NCBI RefSeq assembly: GCF_001455965.1
Contig: NZ_LKKO01000102.1
Coordinates: 62,001-126,000, forward strand
Length of the DNA: 64,000 nt
Origin: Methylobacterium sp. GXS13
GTDB lineage: Bacteria > Pseudomonadota > Alphaproteobacteria > Rhizobiales > Beijerinckiaceae
Reading direction: 5' to 3'
The position numbers and the translations under genes were made by a program. This document shows positions 34,891 to 44,153 of the stretch, piece by piece (the stretch's first letter is position 1; the number at the start of each line of letters is the position of its first letter). Under the pieces are notes generated by a model. The model had not been told where the DNA came from, did not search any database, and saw only the letters and a program-made list of their open reading frames with translations.

Positions 34891-35283
34891 TCCGGACCGG
34901 CGCCCGAGGGGATGAGCGTCGAGCGTGATGGCCAGTGCACCTGCATACCGGCTCCGTCGATGATCCTCCATCGCCCGCGGTTCGCGCCTCGCACGAACGC
35001 CTGACGGCTTCAGCGCTTTCGATTGGCTCGCTGTCGTAGCGCACCATCGGATAGGATCACCGGTCCAGCTGATTGCAAGCTCCGGTGCTGTAACCCTGCC
35101 GCCACGGCGCCTCATAAACGGCAGCCTGCCCCAGCCGCCCCGGGTATTCCTAGGTATCAAGTGGTGGTGGTGTCATCGGTCCGTCACGAAAATTCTATGC
35201 CAGATAAACGCAATTCTCATTCTGTATAATTCGCAGGCGTGTAGCTAGCGATCGGTCCAGAGAAGGTAAAGGAATCCGAGTCG
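34891..35283. promoter_or_regulatory. Intergenic leader of the Hint-protein gene with candidate -10 box
   Basis: No gene seen. The last 100 bases are AT-rich and contain TATAAT at 35225-35230, a perfect sigma-70 -10 hexamer, about 54 bases before the ATG at 35284; no good -35 box is at 17 bases. AAGGAA lies about 10 bases before the start codon as ribosome site. Confidence 0.35.
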
Positions 35284-38200
35284 ATGCCTCAAAAGATTCC
35301 GTCCGGCGCGCAATCGACTCCTTTTACGATCACGGCCCCCGATACCTACACCTTGGACGCCGGTACGACGCGGACACAGACCGCCGGAATCGGCGTGTCG
35401 GTGACGGCGGCGGCCGGACCTGTCACGGTCGATATCGAGGGCTCGCTCAACGACACCGCATCAGGCCAGCGCGCGATCAACGTCGCGAATAACCCGATCG
35501 CCGGCACGATCGCCATCGGTGCGAATGGCCGCGTGCAATCCCTCAACCAGGACGCCATCCGCAGCCAGTCGGTGAACGGCAAGATCGATCTGACCAACCT
35601 CGGCCAGATCGTCGCCAGCAGCGCGAACTTCACGCCGGGCGTTGGCGGGACCAACCCGGGGACCGAGTTCGCGATCACCTACAACGCCGCCCTCGGCGCC
35701 GCGGGGGCGCCGACCACCGACTTCATCAGCGGTGGGACCCTCACCAACGGCGCTCCCGGCAACACCGCGGCGCTCATTCAGAGCGATAACGGCGACGCGA
35801 TCCGGCTGGGCTCACACCAGACCCTCGTCAATTACGGCACGATCAACGGCAACGGACCGGTCAACGACGCCGCGACCAACAACAGCCTCAACCCGGTCGG
35901 TGGCAGCACCTCGACCGCGACGACCTACGATGTCTCCCGCGGCGTCCGGATCAATCAGGACAATGCCACGAGCGATCGGATCGATAATTTCGGTACGATC
36001 ACCGGCGCCCAGCACGGCGTCGACGTCGGCGTGACCGGGGCGACGAACATCCGCGTCGTCAACGAGGCCGGCGGGCAGATCATCGGGCGCAACGGTTCGG
36101 GCGTCGGAGCCGACACGACGGGGGCGTCGGCCACCACGGTGCAGGTGACGAATTCCGGTCTGATCCGCGGCGCCTACGCCCCGCAATACGATCGAGCGGG
36201 CTACCGAACCGTAGACGGCGACGGCGACGGGGTCGACATCGACGGTGGCGCCACGATTCTCAACCGCGCCGGCGGCACCATTGAGGGGACGGGAGCGGGC
36301 GGCTACGACAGCAACGGGCGCCTCAACAACAGCGAAGGCATTTCGATCGGCGGCGGCAGCGTCAGCAACAGCGGCACGATCCGCGGCGCGGCCTACGGCA
36401 TCGTCGTCAACAACGATTCGAACACCGCCGGCAGCCGCAGCGGCGTCGCGGCTACGCAGATCACCAACAACGCTTCGGGCACGATCACCGGGCAGAGCGG
36501 CTACGCCATCCGCTTGGAGAACAAGACCGGGACGGCCGCCGACAACGACACGATCACCAACTTCGGGACGATCACGGGGAACGGCGGGGTGCCGTCCGGG
36601 ACGGTTTTGCGTCAGGACGGCGCGCCGGATCCAGGCACCGTCGGGACGCTCGACGGCCGGACTTACACCGCGGCCGACGCGGGATCGGTCCGGTTCATCC
36701 GCGGGGACGGCTCGGCGATCCAGACCGGCGAGGGCAACGATACACTCTCCAACTACGGCGTGATTACCGGCAATTCCGGCCGCGCCATAAACCTGGAGGG
36801 CGGCGATGATACACTGAATCTCTATACGGGATCGTCCGTCGTCGGGCGTATCGATGGCGGTGCCGGGAGGGACACGCTCAACCTGCGCCTCGACGATAGA
36901 ACTGGTGTGGACGCCGCGCTCGGCGCCAACAGCGGTGCGACGACAGGCAGCCTAAGCAACGTCGTCAACGTTGAGGTGCTGGCCGTTCAGAACGGCACGT
37001 GGACCGTCCAGGATGCTCAGACGTACACGTCTGGCATCACGGTCAATCGCGGAGCCGGTCTGACGGTCGGTGCCAACGGTTCGCTGACGGGCGATGTGGC
37101 CAATGCCGGCACGCTGACTTTCGCGCATATGGGCGATCTCACGAACGCGGGTGCGATTTCCGGCGGCGGCTCTGTCGTGCAGGCGGGGACCGGTACTTTC
37201 GCATTGTCGGGCGCCAACACCTACTCGGGTGGCACGACGATCCAGTCCGGAACTCTGAACCTCGGGTCCGCGGCCTCAGCGGGCACAGGTGCGATCACAT
37301 TCGCCAACCTATCCGGCAACGCCACCGCTCGGCTGGGACTCGACGTTGCGGCCCAGCCAGCCACCAACGGCACCTTCACCAACACATTGACCAATTTTGG
37401 CTCCGGCAACGAGCTCGCCCTCGCCGGTCTGACCAACTCCAGCGTCAGCTACAACAGCTCCAACAGCTCGATCACCGTCATCGGCACCCGCACCGGCGGC
37501 GGACAGGTGAGCGAGAATTTCGTGCTGTCGGCCCCGCGCACGACCAGCTTCACGGCGACGGTGGACGGCCAGGGCAACACGATCGTCCGCGCCGCGACGC
37601 CGACCAACTCTACGAACCCGACCCCGCCAGCCAACAACGCCCCGTGTTACTGCACCGGCACCCGCATCCTGACGGACAGTGGCGAGGTCGCCGTCGAGGC
37701 GCTGGGGATCGGCGATGTGGTCGTGACCGCCTTTGGCCAGCACCGTCCCATCCGCTGGATCGGCACCCGCAGCTATATCGGTCGCTTCGCCAACACCAAC
37801 CCCGCCGTCCTGCCGGTGTGTGTGAAGGCCGGGGCGCTGGCCGATGGCATCCCGACCCGCGACCTGTGGGTCTCGCCCGATCATGCGCTGTACCTCGACG
37901 GCGCGCTGATCCCGGCCGAGCACCTTGTCAACGGCGTCACCATCGTCAAGGCCGAGCGTGTCGAGGGCGTCACCTACTGGCACATCGAACTCGACAGCCA
38001 CGACGTGCTGCTCGCCGAGGGGGCGCCGGCCGAGAGCTTCGTCGACGACGGCGGCCGGGCGATCTTCCACAACGCTGCGAGCTACCGCGCCCAGTACCCG
38101 CATCAGCCGGCATGGCCGGTCGCCGCGATCTACTGCGCCCCGCGGGTCACGGACGGCTATGCCCTAGAGGCGGTCCGCCGCAGCCTCGCCCTCCGCGCCG

Positions 38201-38619
38201 GCCTGCCAACGCCGCCCGCGCGGGTCCTCGGCGAACTGCTCGGCCACCTCGACCTGTGCGACGGGGCCCGCATCGCCGGATGGGCGCAGGATCTCGCTCA
38301 TCCGGACGGACCGGTGTGCCTCGACATCGTGGTCGATGGAGCCGTGGTCGCCATGGCCTGCGCCGAGATCTACCGCGCCGATCTGGAGGCCGCCGGCATC
38401 GGCGACGGCTGCCACGCCTTCGACCTGAAGCTGCCCCTAGCGCCCGAGGCCGCACACACGGTCGAGGCCCGTCGGTCGACCGATGGTGCGGCGATCGGTA
38501 CGCTGCGGATCCAGGCCGCGATCGCCGCAGCCGCCCGAGTCGATCCGATCCCGCGCAGCTCTGAGGACGATCCATGGCTCTGCGCGGACACCCCGACCAG
38601 CTCTCGCGCCGGCAGATGA
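35284..38619 (+). CDS. Beta-repeat surface protein with C-terminal Hint (hedgehog/intein-type) domain
   Basis: 1111 residues. The first ~730 are repetitive beta-helix-like sequence with recurrent NFGTITG/NYGTING/NSGTIRG motifs and autotransporter-type SGGTTIQSGTLNLGSA near 640. Residues about 788-935 are a Hint domain starting CYCTGTRILTDSGEV with WVSPDHALYLDGALIPAEHLV and an IFHNA end. The C-terminus (about 985-1085) carries the GWAxD module (IAGWAQDLAHPDGPVCLDIV) also present in the glycosyltransferase at 16858-18423. No Sec signal or autotransporter barrel is seen, so the export route is unknown. The Hint domain might self-cleave. The gene overlaps the truncated glycosyltransferase copy by 46 bases. 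Confidence 0.85.
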   Translation: MPQKIPSGAQSTPFTITAPDTYTLDAGTTRTQTAGIGVSVTAAAGPVTVDIEGSLNDTASGQRAINVANNPIAGTIAIGANGRVQSLNQDAIRSQSVNGKIDLTNLGQIVASSANFTPGVGGTNPGTEFAITYNAALGAAGAPTTDFISGGTLTNGAPGNTAALIQSDNGDAIRLGSHQTLVNYGTINGNGPVNDAATNNSLNPVGGSTSTATTYDVSRGVRINQDNATSDRIDNFGTITGAQHGVDVGVTGATNIRVVNEAGGQIIGRNGSGVGADTTGASATTVQVTNSGLIRGAYAPQYDRAGYRTVDGDGDGVDIDGGATILNRAGGTIEGTGAGGYDSNGRLNNSEGISIGGGSVSNSGTIRGAAYGIVVNNDSNTAGSRSGVAATQITNNASGTITGQSGYAIRLENKTGTAADNDTITNFGTITGNGGVPSGTVLRQDGAPDPGTVGTLDGRTYTAADAGSVRFIRGDGSAIQTGEGNDTLSNYGVITGNSGRAINLEGGDDTLNLYTGSSVVGRIDGGAGRDTLNLRLDDRTGVDAALGANSGATTGSLSNVVNVEVLAVQNGTWTVQDAQTYTSGITVNRGAGLTVGANGSLTGDVANAGTLTFAHMGDLTNAGAISGGGSVVQAGTGTFALSGANTYSGGTTIQSGTLNLGSAASAGTGAITFANLSGNATARLGLDVAAQPATNGTFTNTLTNFGSGNELALAGLTNSSVSYNSSNSSITVIGTRTGGGQVSENFVLSAPRTTSFTATVDGQGNTIVRAATPTNSTNPTPPANNAPCYCTGTRILTDSGEVAVEALGIGDVVVTAFGQHRPIRWIGTRSYIGRFANTNPAVLPVCVKAGALADGIPTRDLWVSPDHALYLDGALIPAEHLVNGVTIVKAERVEGVTYWHIELDSHDVLLAEGAPAESFVDDGGRAIFHNAASYRAQYPHQPAWPVAAIYCAPRVTDGYALEAVRRSLALRAGLPTPPARVLGELLGHLDLCDGARIAGWAQDLAHPDGPVCLDIVVDGAVVAMACAEIYRADLEAAGIGDGCHAFDLKLPLAPEAAHTVEARRSTDGAAIGTLRIQAAIAAAARVDPIPRSSEDDPWLCADTPTSSRAGR

Positions 38620-39092
38620 TCGGTTGGGCGCGGGACACCGCCGCCCCCGACACTCCCGTGAGCGTGTTCGTCTCGGTCGATGGCCGGGTGGTGGGCCGCT
38701 GCCTCGCCGACCGGCCGCGCGCGGATCTCGTGCGCGCGGGCATCGGCCACGGGCGGTATGGCTTCGATTTCGCGTTTCCCGACGGTGCGCTGCCCGCGCT
38801 CGCCCGCTGCACGATCGCGGTGCGCCGTGAGGGCGATGGCGCCATGCTGCCGGGCTCGCCCAGATCCCTCGATCCGATCGCCGCGTTCGATGAGGACCTT
38901 CAGGAACGGCTGGCATGCGCGCTGGCCGAGCCTGTCGATGAGATCGAACTGGATCGACAGTTGGCCTTCCTGCTCGACCAGGCGCAACAGCTGCGCCGGG
39001 CTCGCGTCGAGCCGCATGGCGAGGGGACCGAGCGACAGTCCCGGCCCCGGGCCCTGGTAATCGATAGCGTGATGCCCTCGGCCGAGCGCGAT
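38377..39092 (+). repeat. Inverted ~715-bp duplication, right copy
   Basis: Counterpart of 17906-18622 in opposite orientation. This copy keeps the complete Hint gene and only the first ~170 codons of the glycosyltransferase gene. Homology ends at the PSAERD codons near 39090. Confidence 0.85.
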
Positions 39093-39176
39093 GACCGGAC
39101 CGGTCTGCTGGCCGGTCTAGGCAGGCGATTGTCTTGCCGGGTCAACAAACTCATCCCAATGCTACTTAAGCGTTAA
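38574..39176 (+). pseudogene. Truncated 5' copy of the glycosyltransferase gene
   Basis: 200 residues. The first ~172 match the N-terminus of the 521-residue glycosyltransferase at 16858-18423 with about a dozen substitutions; after PSAERD the frame runs into unrelated DNA (DRTGLLAGLGRRLSCRVNKL) and stops, overlapping the permease end by 11 bases. It keeps the GWAxD module but none of the GT-B catalytic region, so it is either a relic or a stand-alone module. Confidence 0.8.
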
Positions 39177-39960
39177 GCTTGCTGACAACGTGCTTGACAA
39201 GCAGCAAACCAATGCTGGCGGCTGTCAGGCCGAACATAATGACGTACAGATAGTCAACTTGAATGCCTGCATATGGATAGTAGGCTGATCGGACCCATTC
39301 TGCGCATTGCAGAGCCGGATTAAATTTCATCCAATAATAGACCTTATCGGGCATGAAACTCGGCAGGAACATAACTCCGCTCGACACGTACATAAGAATA
39401 CTGAAGAGCGCATAGCCGATCATCCATCCGGGAAAAAACCCGATGATTGCGACATTGATTGTCCCGATTCCAATGCCCAAGATAATCGCGGCCACGTAGC
39501 CGGAAACGGCTACAATCGGATTTGCCGGTATAGGATTGGTGCCTAAAGCAATTAAAACTGAAACTACAACCAGCAATGCAAGAAAGCCAGTGACGATCTC
39601 GACAAGTATGCGGGAGAAAACCAAGTCGAAGAGTTTGACTTGAGGATAATATGTCAATGGACGATTCATGATGACTGATTTCATCACTTCGCGCGATATG
39701 TATTGAAAGACCAGTACTGGGACAGCGCCTGTGGCGAAAAATAGCGGCCTGCTATCGCCCAGGGGCGCTGCCAGCTTCTGGAAAGTGTAGATCGCGATCA
39801 ACATAAAAACGTGGACGCAGGGCCACAGAACCACCACGCCGTAGCCCCATATCGAGGCTCCGAAGCGTGTGCGCATGTCCCGCAAAATCAGGGCGTGCAG
39901 GACGTGCAGGTAGGACTCGACCGGGCTTTTTTGTGATTGAGCCGTCAGGAGAGCGGACAT
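39166..39960 (-). CDS. Polysaccharide ABC exporter permease (KpsM/Wzm type, ABC-2)
   Basis: 264 residues, normal length. Cytosolic N-terminus with LHALILRDMRTRFGASIWGYG, typical for capsule and O-antigen permeases, then six hydrophobic segments (WPCVHVFMLIAIYTF, ATGAVPVLVFQYI, TGFLALLVVVSVLIAL, VAVSGYVAAIILGIGIG, MIGYALFSILMYVSSGVMFL, YVIMFGLTAASIGLLLV). It would export a lipid-linked glycan with a KpsT/Wzt ATPase, but none follows: downstream lies the end of the truncated glycosyltransferase. Its base composition is clearly more AT-rich than its neighbours, suggesting separate ancestry. The giant glycosyltransferase gene ends 47 bases upstream. Confidence 0.92.
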   Translation of the reverse strand: MSALLTAQSQKSPVESYLHVLHALILRDMRTRFGASIWGYGVVVLWPCVHVFMLIAIYTFQKLAAPLGDSRPLFFATGAVPVLVFQYISREVMKSVIMNRPLTYYPQVKLFDLVFSRILVEIVTGFLALLVVVSVLIALGTNPIPANPIVAVSGYVAAIILGIGIGTINVAIIGFFPGWMIGYALFSILMYVSSGVMFLPSFMPDKVYYWMKFNPALQCAEWVRSAYYPYAGIQVDYLYVIMFGLTAASIGLLLVKHVVSKLNA

Positions 39961-40006
39961 CGGGGTGGCCTCTGCGTTTCTCCGTCTGCTTCCACGAAAA
40001 ACTGGG

Positions 40007-43000
40007 CTAAAGTGCGTTGCCTGGATGTGCCGGAGGGGCCTGCCTCACGGTGTTGAGGGCGTAGTAGTCGCGCATCAGGTCCCCGTACTCCGCCTCCGGA
40101 GCCGGAACGGAGAACGGTCCATCAACCGTGATGTCGATCGCCATCAGTTGGTCGTTCAGTGTCGCTGGGTCGCTGGCAAGAGCGTGGGGCAGGACGTGGC
40201 CGTTGGGATAGGCGCGTAAGCGATTACTCCGGGCGCCGAGGTCGAAGGCCACCACCGGCAGGTCGGTTCGCAGAGCCAGGGCCATGGCGTAGGAGTAGGT
40301 CTCGGGCCAGATCACCGGTAGCAGGATCAGGTCGGCAGAAACCTTCAGCAGGATGTCGAGGATCTCCTCATCCTCCCAGTGTTGCCCGGTCTCGGCGATC
40401 TGCAGGGCAGCCCGGGCGACCCGATCAAGCGTCGGGTCGTCGGAGGAGTAGGATCCCGTCTCAGTAACGCCGGCCCGCTTCAGGCCGCCGGTCAGCGCCG
40501 GATCTGAGAAGCCCACAATCGAAAACTGTAGCGCGAGGTCTCGCTTGCGGGCGTCGGTTGCCAAGGCCTGAAGCAGCAACCCGCCTTCGGGCATACTGAT
40601 TCCACCCAGCACCGCGACCCGGCGTACGCGTCCTTTGCGCCGCAGGGCGGTGGAGCGCACGCTGCGCTCGTGCTCGACATGCGGCCGCACCGTGATCGCC
40701 AGATCCGGATATACCGCCCCGATCCGCCCCGCGGTGTCGGCGGACGGCGCGAACACCCGCGCCGCCCCGGCCAGGAACCGCCCGAACGCAGCACGGCGCT
40801 CCTTCGGGTCCGGCTCCTCGTAGCCGTTCGCGTCCGCGGCCAGGCAGTCCCGGCACAGGGGCACCGGCGCCAGGCCGCAATAGCGCCCGTCCGGCATCAC
40901 CAGGTGGTTGCGGTGGCACACCGGCGAGAAGTCGTGCAGCGTCCACGCATAGGGCCGCCCCGCGCCGGACACGAGGTCCATCAGCGCGCGGGCCGCGTTC
41001 CAGCGCAGCCCCGCCAGCGAGTGCACGTGGATCAGGCGCGGCGCCAGCTGGTCCACGAACGCGGCTACCGCATCGGCGTCGCGGGGCAGGTACAGGCTGT
41101 CCAGGCTCGGCAGGTACACGAACTCGCGGCTGCGGTACGAGACGTTGACCTGGATGTTCCGGGCCCGGTCGACCGAGAGCAGCACCACGGCGGTGCCCTC
41201 GGCTTTGAGCCGGGCGATCATGTCGTCGATGTGCCGCTGGATGCCCCCGCCCCAGCTGTGGGTCACGAACAGCACCGCCCGGCCGCGGAAGTGCCGGGCG
41301 AGCCGGTACAGGTCGAGCCGCGCCCGGCCGCGCCGGCCCGGATCGGCCTGGACGAACTGGCCGACCAGCGCCGGGTAGTCCGGGTGCTTGGCGAGCAAGG
41401 CCGCCTGGCCCTGGTCGTACTCGCCGCCCGGGTCGAGCCCGAACGAGATCTGCCCGGCATGGTAGACGTACACGTCCTCGGCCAGCAGGTTGGAGAACCC
41501 CGCCTTGCGGGCGCGCATGCACCAGTCGTTCTCCTCGCCGTAGCCCTTGCCGAAGGCGATTTCGTCGAGGGTGCCGACCGCGTCGAGCGCCTCTGCTGTC
41601 ATGTACATGCAGAAGCCGACCCCGGTGGGCACTTCAACCGAGCGGCCGCGGTTGAGCGTGCTCGCCGCCTGGTCGAGCTCGGTCCGGGGGATCTCGAGCG
41701 CCATGGTGTTGTTGGCGTTGAAGCGCGGGTAGCTGCAGATCGTGGCATTGTTCGAGAGTGGCGTGACGCTGCCCACCGGCGCGGGGCCTTCCGCCTCGGC
41801 ACTCTCGGCATGGGCGACGAGCCGGTCGAGCCAGTCGTCGAACACCTGGGCGTCAGAGTTGAGCAGGACCACGGCCCGGCCCTGGCGCAGGGACAGGCCG
41901 CGGTTGACCGAGCGGACGAAGCCGAGATTTTCCCGGTTCTCGACGAGGTGGAACAGGCCGCGGCCGGCGAAGTCCCTCAGGTCCGCGGAGAGCCGCAGGT
42001 CGGGGGACCGATCGTTGACCGCGAGCAGGGTGAACGGGGTTTTCTGCGGGGCGGCGAGGCAGGCGTGGATGGCGCGCAGGGTCTCGCCGCGGCCCTTGTA
42101 GACCGGCATGATCACGACGACCCGGGCCTGGGCGAGGGTCAGGGCACGGGGCAGGCCGTCCCAGTCCTGCGGTTCGGGGGCCTCCATGGCCGGCCAGCTG
42201 CTGAGATCCTCGGGGCAGCCCATCAGCCCGGCGGCGCGGCCGGTGCGCACGTAGTGCAGGAACGGCGTCTCGCCCGGCGCGAACAGGTGGCCGTAGGCCC
42301 GGCGATAGAAGCGGGTCGAGAAGGCCTTGCTCGGGTCGCGATCCTCCTCCTGGCCGTGGGACAGGAAGTGGATGGCCGGCCCGTTCTCGAAACCGCGCGT
42401 GTCGGGATAGCGCTTGAGGTACCAGGCTGCGTCGAAGTACGGATCGATCAGCCGGGCCTGCTCCAGCAGCTCTGCATCCTCAGCCGCGGGCGGCGTGCCG
42501 TAGCCCGGATTGAAGGCGTCACCCGAGAGATCGGTGCCGCGCAGCAGCGCGGTGGCGAGGTGGTGGACGAACGGGGCGATACCCGTCGCCTCGACGTAGG
42601 GATGATGGGCGCGGTAGGCCCAGCCGTTGAAGTCGGCGCGCGGGTTGCGGCCCCGGCGCCAGCCGGTGGTGCAATAGTCCCGGACCGCGTCCACGTCCTC
42701 TGCTAGGCCGTAGCGCTGCCGGTAGAAGGCGTGGTCGAAATGCAGCGCCGCCAGACCGGCCTGAAGGTCCAGGGATGCTGCCCGGTCCAGGGACACGCCC
42801 CCGATCTCGCCGAGCCAGCCTCTGTCCTCCGCGGGCGGACGCGCTGGGCGCATGCCGCAGACCCGCAGCAGTGCGTCGAGGGTCGAGCGGCCCCGGCCCG
42901 GATCGCGCAGCTCTTGCCAGCCAGCCCGTGAGAAATGCACGTAGGGCGCCAATCCCTGCGCGTCCGGGTAGGTCGCCCGGTACCAGGCCTCGTCGACGGC

Positions 43001-43918
43001 GGGAAACTTAGGCTGGTCCTCGCCGGAGAACGGCGTGCCGCCGGAGAGCTGCGTCTCGGCGATGGCGCGGAAGAACGGGTCGCCGATCACCGCCCGGCTG
43101 CCGGCGCGCGCCTGCACGAAGCCGGCCGGGTCGAAATCCTGGCGCGGGCTGCGCATCTTCCGCCAGCCGCTGCTCACATAGGTGCGAAGCAGCTCCGCGT
43201 CGGAGACCTCCTCCGGTCCGTCCAGCCCTTGGCGAAAATACGCGACGTCGAAATAGGGCGCGAGCGTCTCGGCCTGGAGCGCCGAGAGCTCCTCTGGCTC
43301 GGGTCGGGCCGGGCCGCCGTGCAGGACGTAGTGCACCAGCGGATTCTGGGTCGTGTAGGAGATGTTTCGGGTCAGACAGTAGGCCAGGGTGTCGAAATGC
43401 GGCGACGGCTCGCGACCCTCGCGCCAGCCCGAGGCCATGTAGTGGGCCGCCGGGTCGACGCCGGCGGCCTGCAGGTCGGGGTTGTGGGCGAGGTAGTACG
43501 CGCCGTCCACGCGGCGGCGCGCCAGGCGCTCGGCCTGTTTGGTGTCAGGCTTGGACAGGCCCTCCCCATTTGCGCGCTGCGCCGTCACCCAATGCAGGAA
43601 CGGGTTGATGCCGGCCCGGGCGAGATAGGGCCGCGCGGCGAGGTAGTCGGCGGTGCAAAAATCCGGTCGCGGATCCCGGCCTTCGCGCCAGCCGATGGCG
43701 AGGTAGTCGCGCACCGGGTCGCGGGTGATGCCGTACCAGCTCGCGTAGAAGGCGGCATCGACATACGGCTCCAGCGTCGCGATCTGCTCTTCCGCCGAGG
43801 CGATATCGTTCGCCGGGGGAAGGCCGCCGCTGGCCGCGAGCCGGATCAGCGGATTGCGGCTCGAACGCGCTCCGGCGGAGCCCGCCCAGCTGTAATACAG
43901 GCCGTAGAGGGTCTTCAA
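40007..43918 (-). CDS. Giant bifunctional glycosyltransferase (GT2 + GT4) with N-terminal GWREGRDP repeats
   Basis: 1303 residues. Residues 40-590 contain six ~90-residue repeats, each with a variant of GWREGRDPxPDF (near 77, 170, 265, 345, 420, 520), a module found in alphaproteobacterial surface-glycan glycosyltransferases. Residues about 615-870 are a GT2 domain (VVIMPVYKGRGETLRAI, VNRGLSLRQGRAVVLLNSDAQVFDDW). Residues about 900-1250 are a GT4-like GT-B domain (FVTHSWGGGIQRHIDDMIARL, VAVLGGISMPEGGLLLQAL, DLILLPVIWPETYSYAMALAL). It likely adds two sugars in sequence. Lies in an operon with the ABC permease downstream; the acyltransferase gene is upstream. Confidence 0.92.
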   Translation of the reverse strand: MKTLYGLYYSWAGSAGARSSRNPLIRLAASGGLPPANDIASAEEQIATLEPYVDAAFYASWYGITRDPVRDYLAIGWREGRDPRPDFCTADYLAARPYLARAGINPFLHWVTAQRANGEGLSKPDTKQAERLARRRVDGAYYLAHNPDLQAAGVDPAAHYMASGWREGREPSPHFDTLAYCLTRNISYTTQNPLVHYVLHGGPARPEPEELSALQAETLAPYFDVAYFRQGLDGPEEVSDAELLRTYVSSGWRKMRSPRQDFDPAGFVQARAGSRAVIGDPFFRAIAETQLSGGTPFSGEDQPKFPAVDEAWYRATYPDAQGLAPYVHFSRAGWQELRDPGRGRSTLDALLRVCGMRPARPPAEDRGWLGEIGGVSLDRAASLDLQAGLAALHFDHAFYRQRYGLAEDVDAVRDYCTTGWRRGRNPRADFNGWAYRAHHPYVEATGIAPFVHHLATALLRGTDLSGDAFNPGYGTPPAAEDAELLEQARLIDPYFDAAWYLKRYPDTRGFENGPAIHFLSHGQEEDRDPSKAFSTRFYRRAYGHLFAPGETPFLHYVRTGRAAGLMGCPEDLSSWPAMEAPEPQDWDGLPRALTLAQARVVVIMPVYKGRGETLRAIHACLAAPQKTPFTLLAVNDRSPDLRLSADLRDFAGRGLFHLVENRENLGFVRSVNRGLSLRQGRAVVLLNSDAQVFDDWLDRLVAHAESAEAEGPAPVGSVTPLSNNATICSYPRFNANNTMALEIPRTELDQAASTLNRGRSVEVPTGVGFCMYMTAEALDAVGTLDEIAFGKGYGEENDWCMRARKAGFSNLLAEDVYVYHAGQISFGLDPGGEYDQGQAALLAKHPDYPALVGQFVQADPGRRGRARLDLYRLARHFRGRAVLFVTHSWGGGIQRHIDDMIARLKAEGTAVVLLSVDRARNIQVNVSYRSREFVYLPSLDSLYLPRDADAVAAFVDQLAPRLIHVHSLAGLRWNAARALMDLVSGAGRPYAWTLHDFSPVCHRNHLVMPDGRYCGLAPVPLCRDCLAADANGYEEPDPKERRAAFGRFLAGAARVFAPSADTAGRIGAVYPDLAITVRPHVEHERSVRSTALRRKGRVRRVAVLGGISMPEGGLLLQALATDARKRDLALQFSIVGFSDPALTGGLKRAGVTETGSYSSDDPTLDRVARAALQIAETGQHWEDEEILDILLKVSADLILLPVIWPETYSYAMALALRTDLPVVAFDLGARSNRLRAYPNGHVLPHALASDPATLNDQLMAIDITVDGPFSVPAPEAEYGDLMRDYYALNTVRQAPPAHPGNAL

Positions 43919-44153
43919 CGCGTGGTTCTCACGGTGCCACCTAATGCGCTCGATCCGGCATGCGGTCTCCTCCGGCGGCTGTGTTGAGGCCTGTAGCGCG
44001 GACGAGCATGTCTTCGCAGCAGCTATGTCGAGGGCGGATCATCGCGCCGTGCACGCGTTTCGCCGGCGGCTCTCGCCCTATCGGAACAGGCGCGCCCGGT
44101 AAATATCAAGCTCCAGCCTTCGGTCCTTTGCCCCGTCGTCTCGGCACTGGCCG

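Noticed and set aside
36999..38564. 521-residue frame inside the Hint gene
   Set aside because: Frame-shifted shadow, Arg/Gln/His-rich; the Hint reading frame has the recognisable domain.
40670..42706. 678-residue plus-strand open frame
   Set aside because: Antisense of the giant glycosyltransferase; repeated VEP/RR-type shadow sequence.
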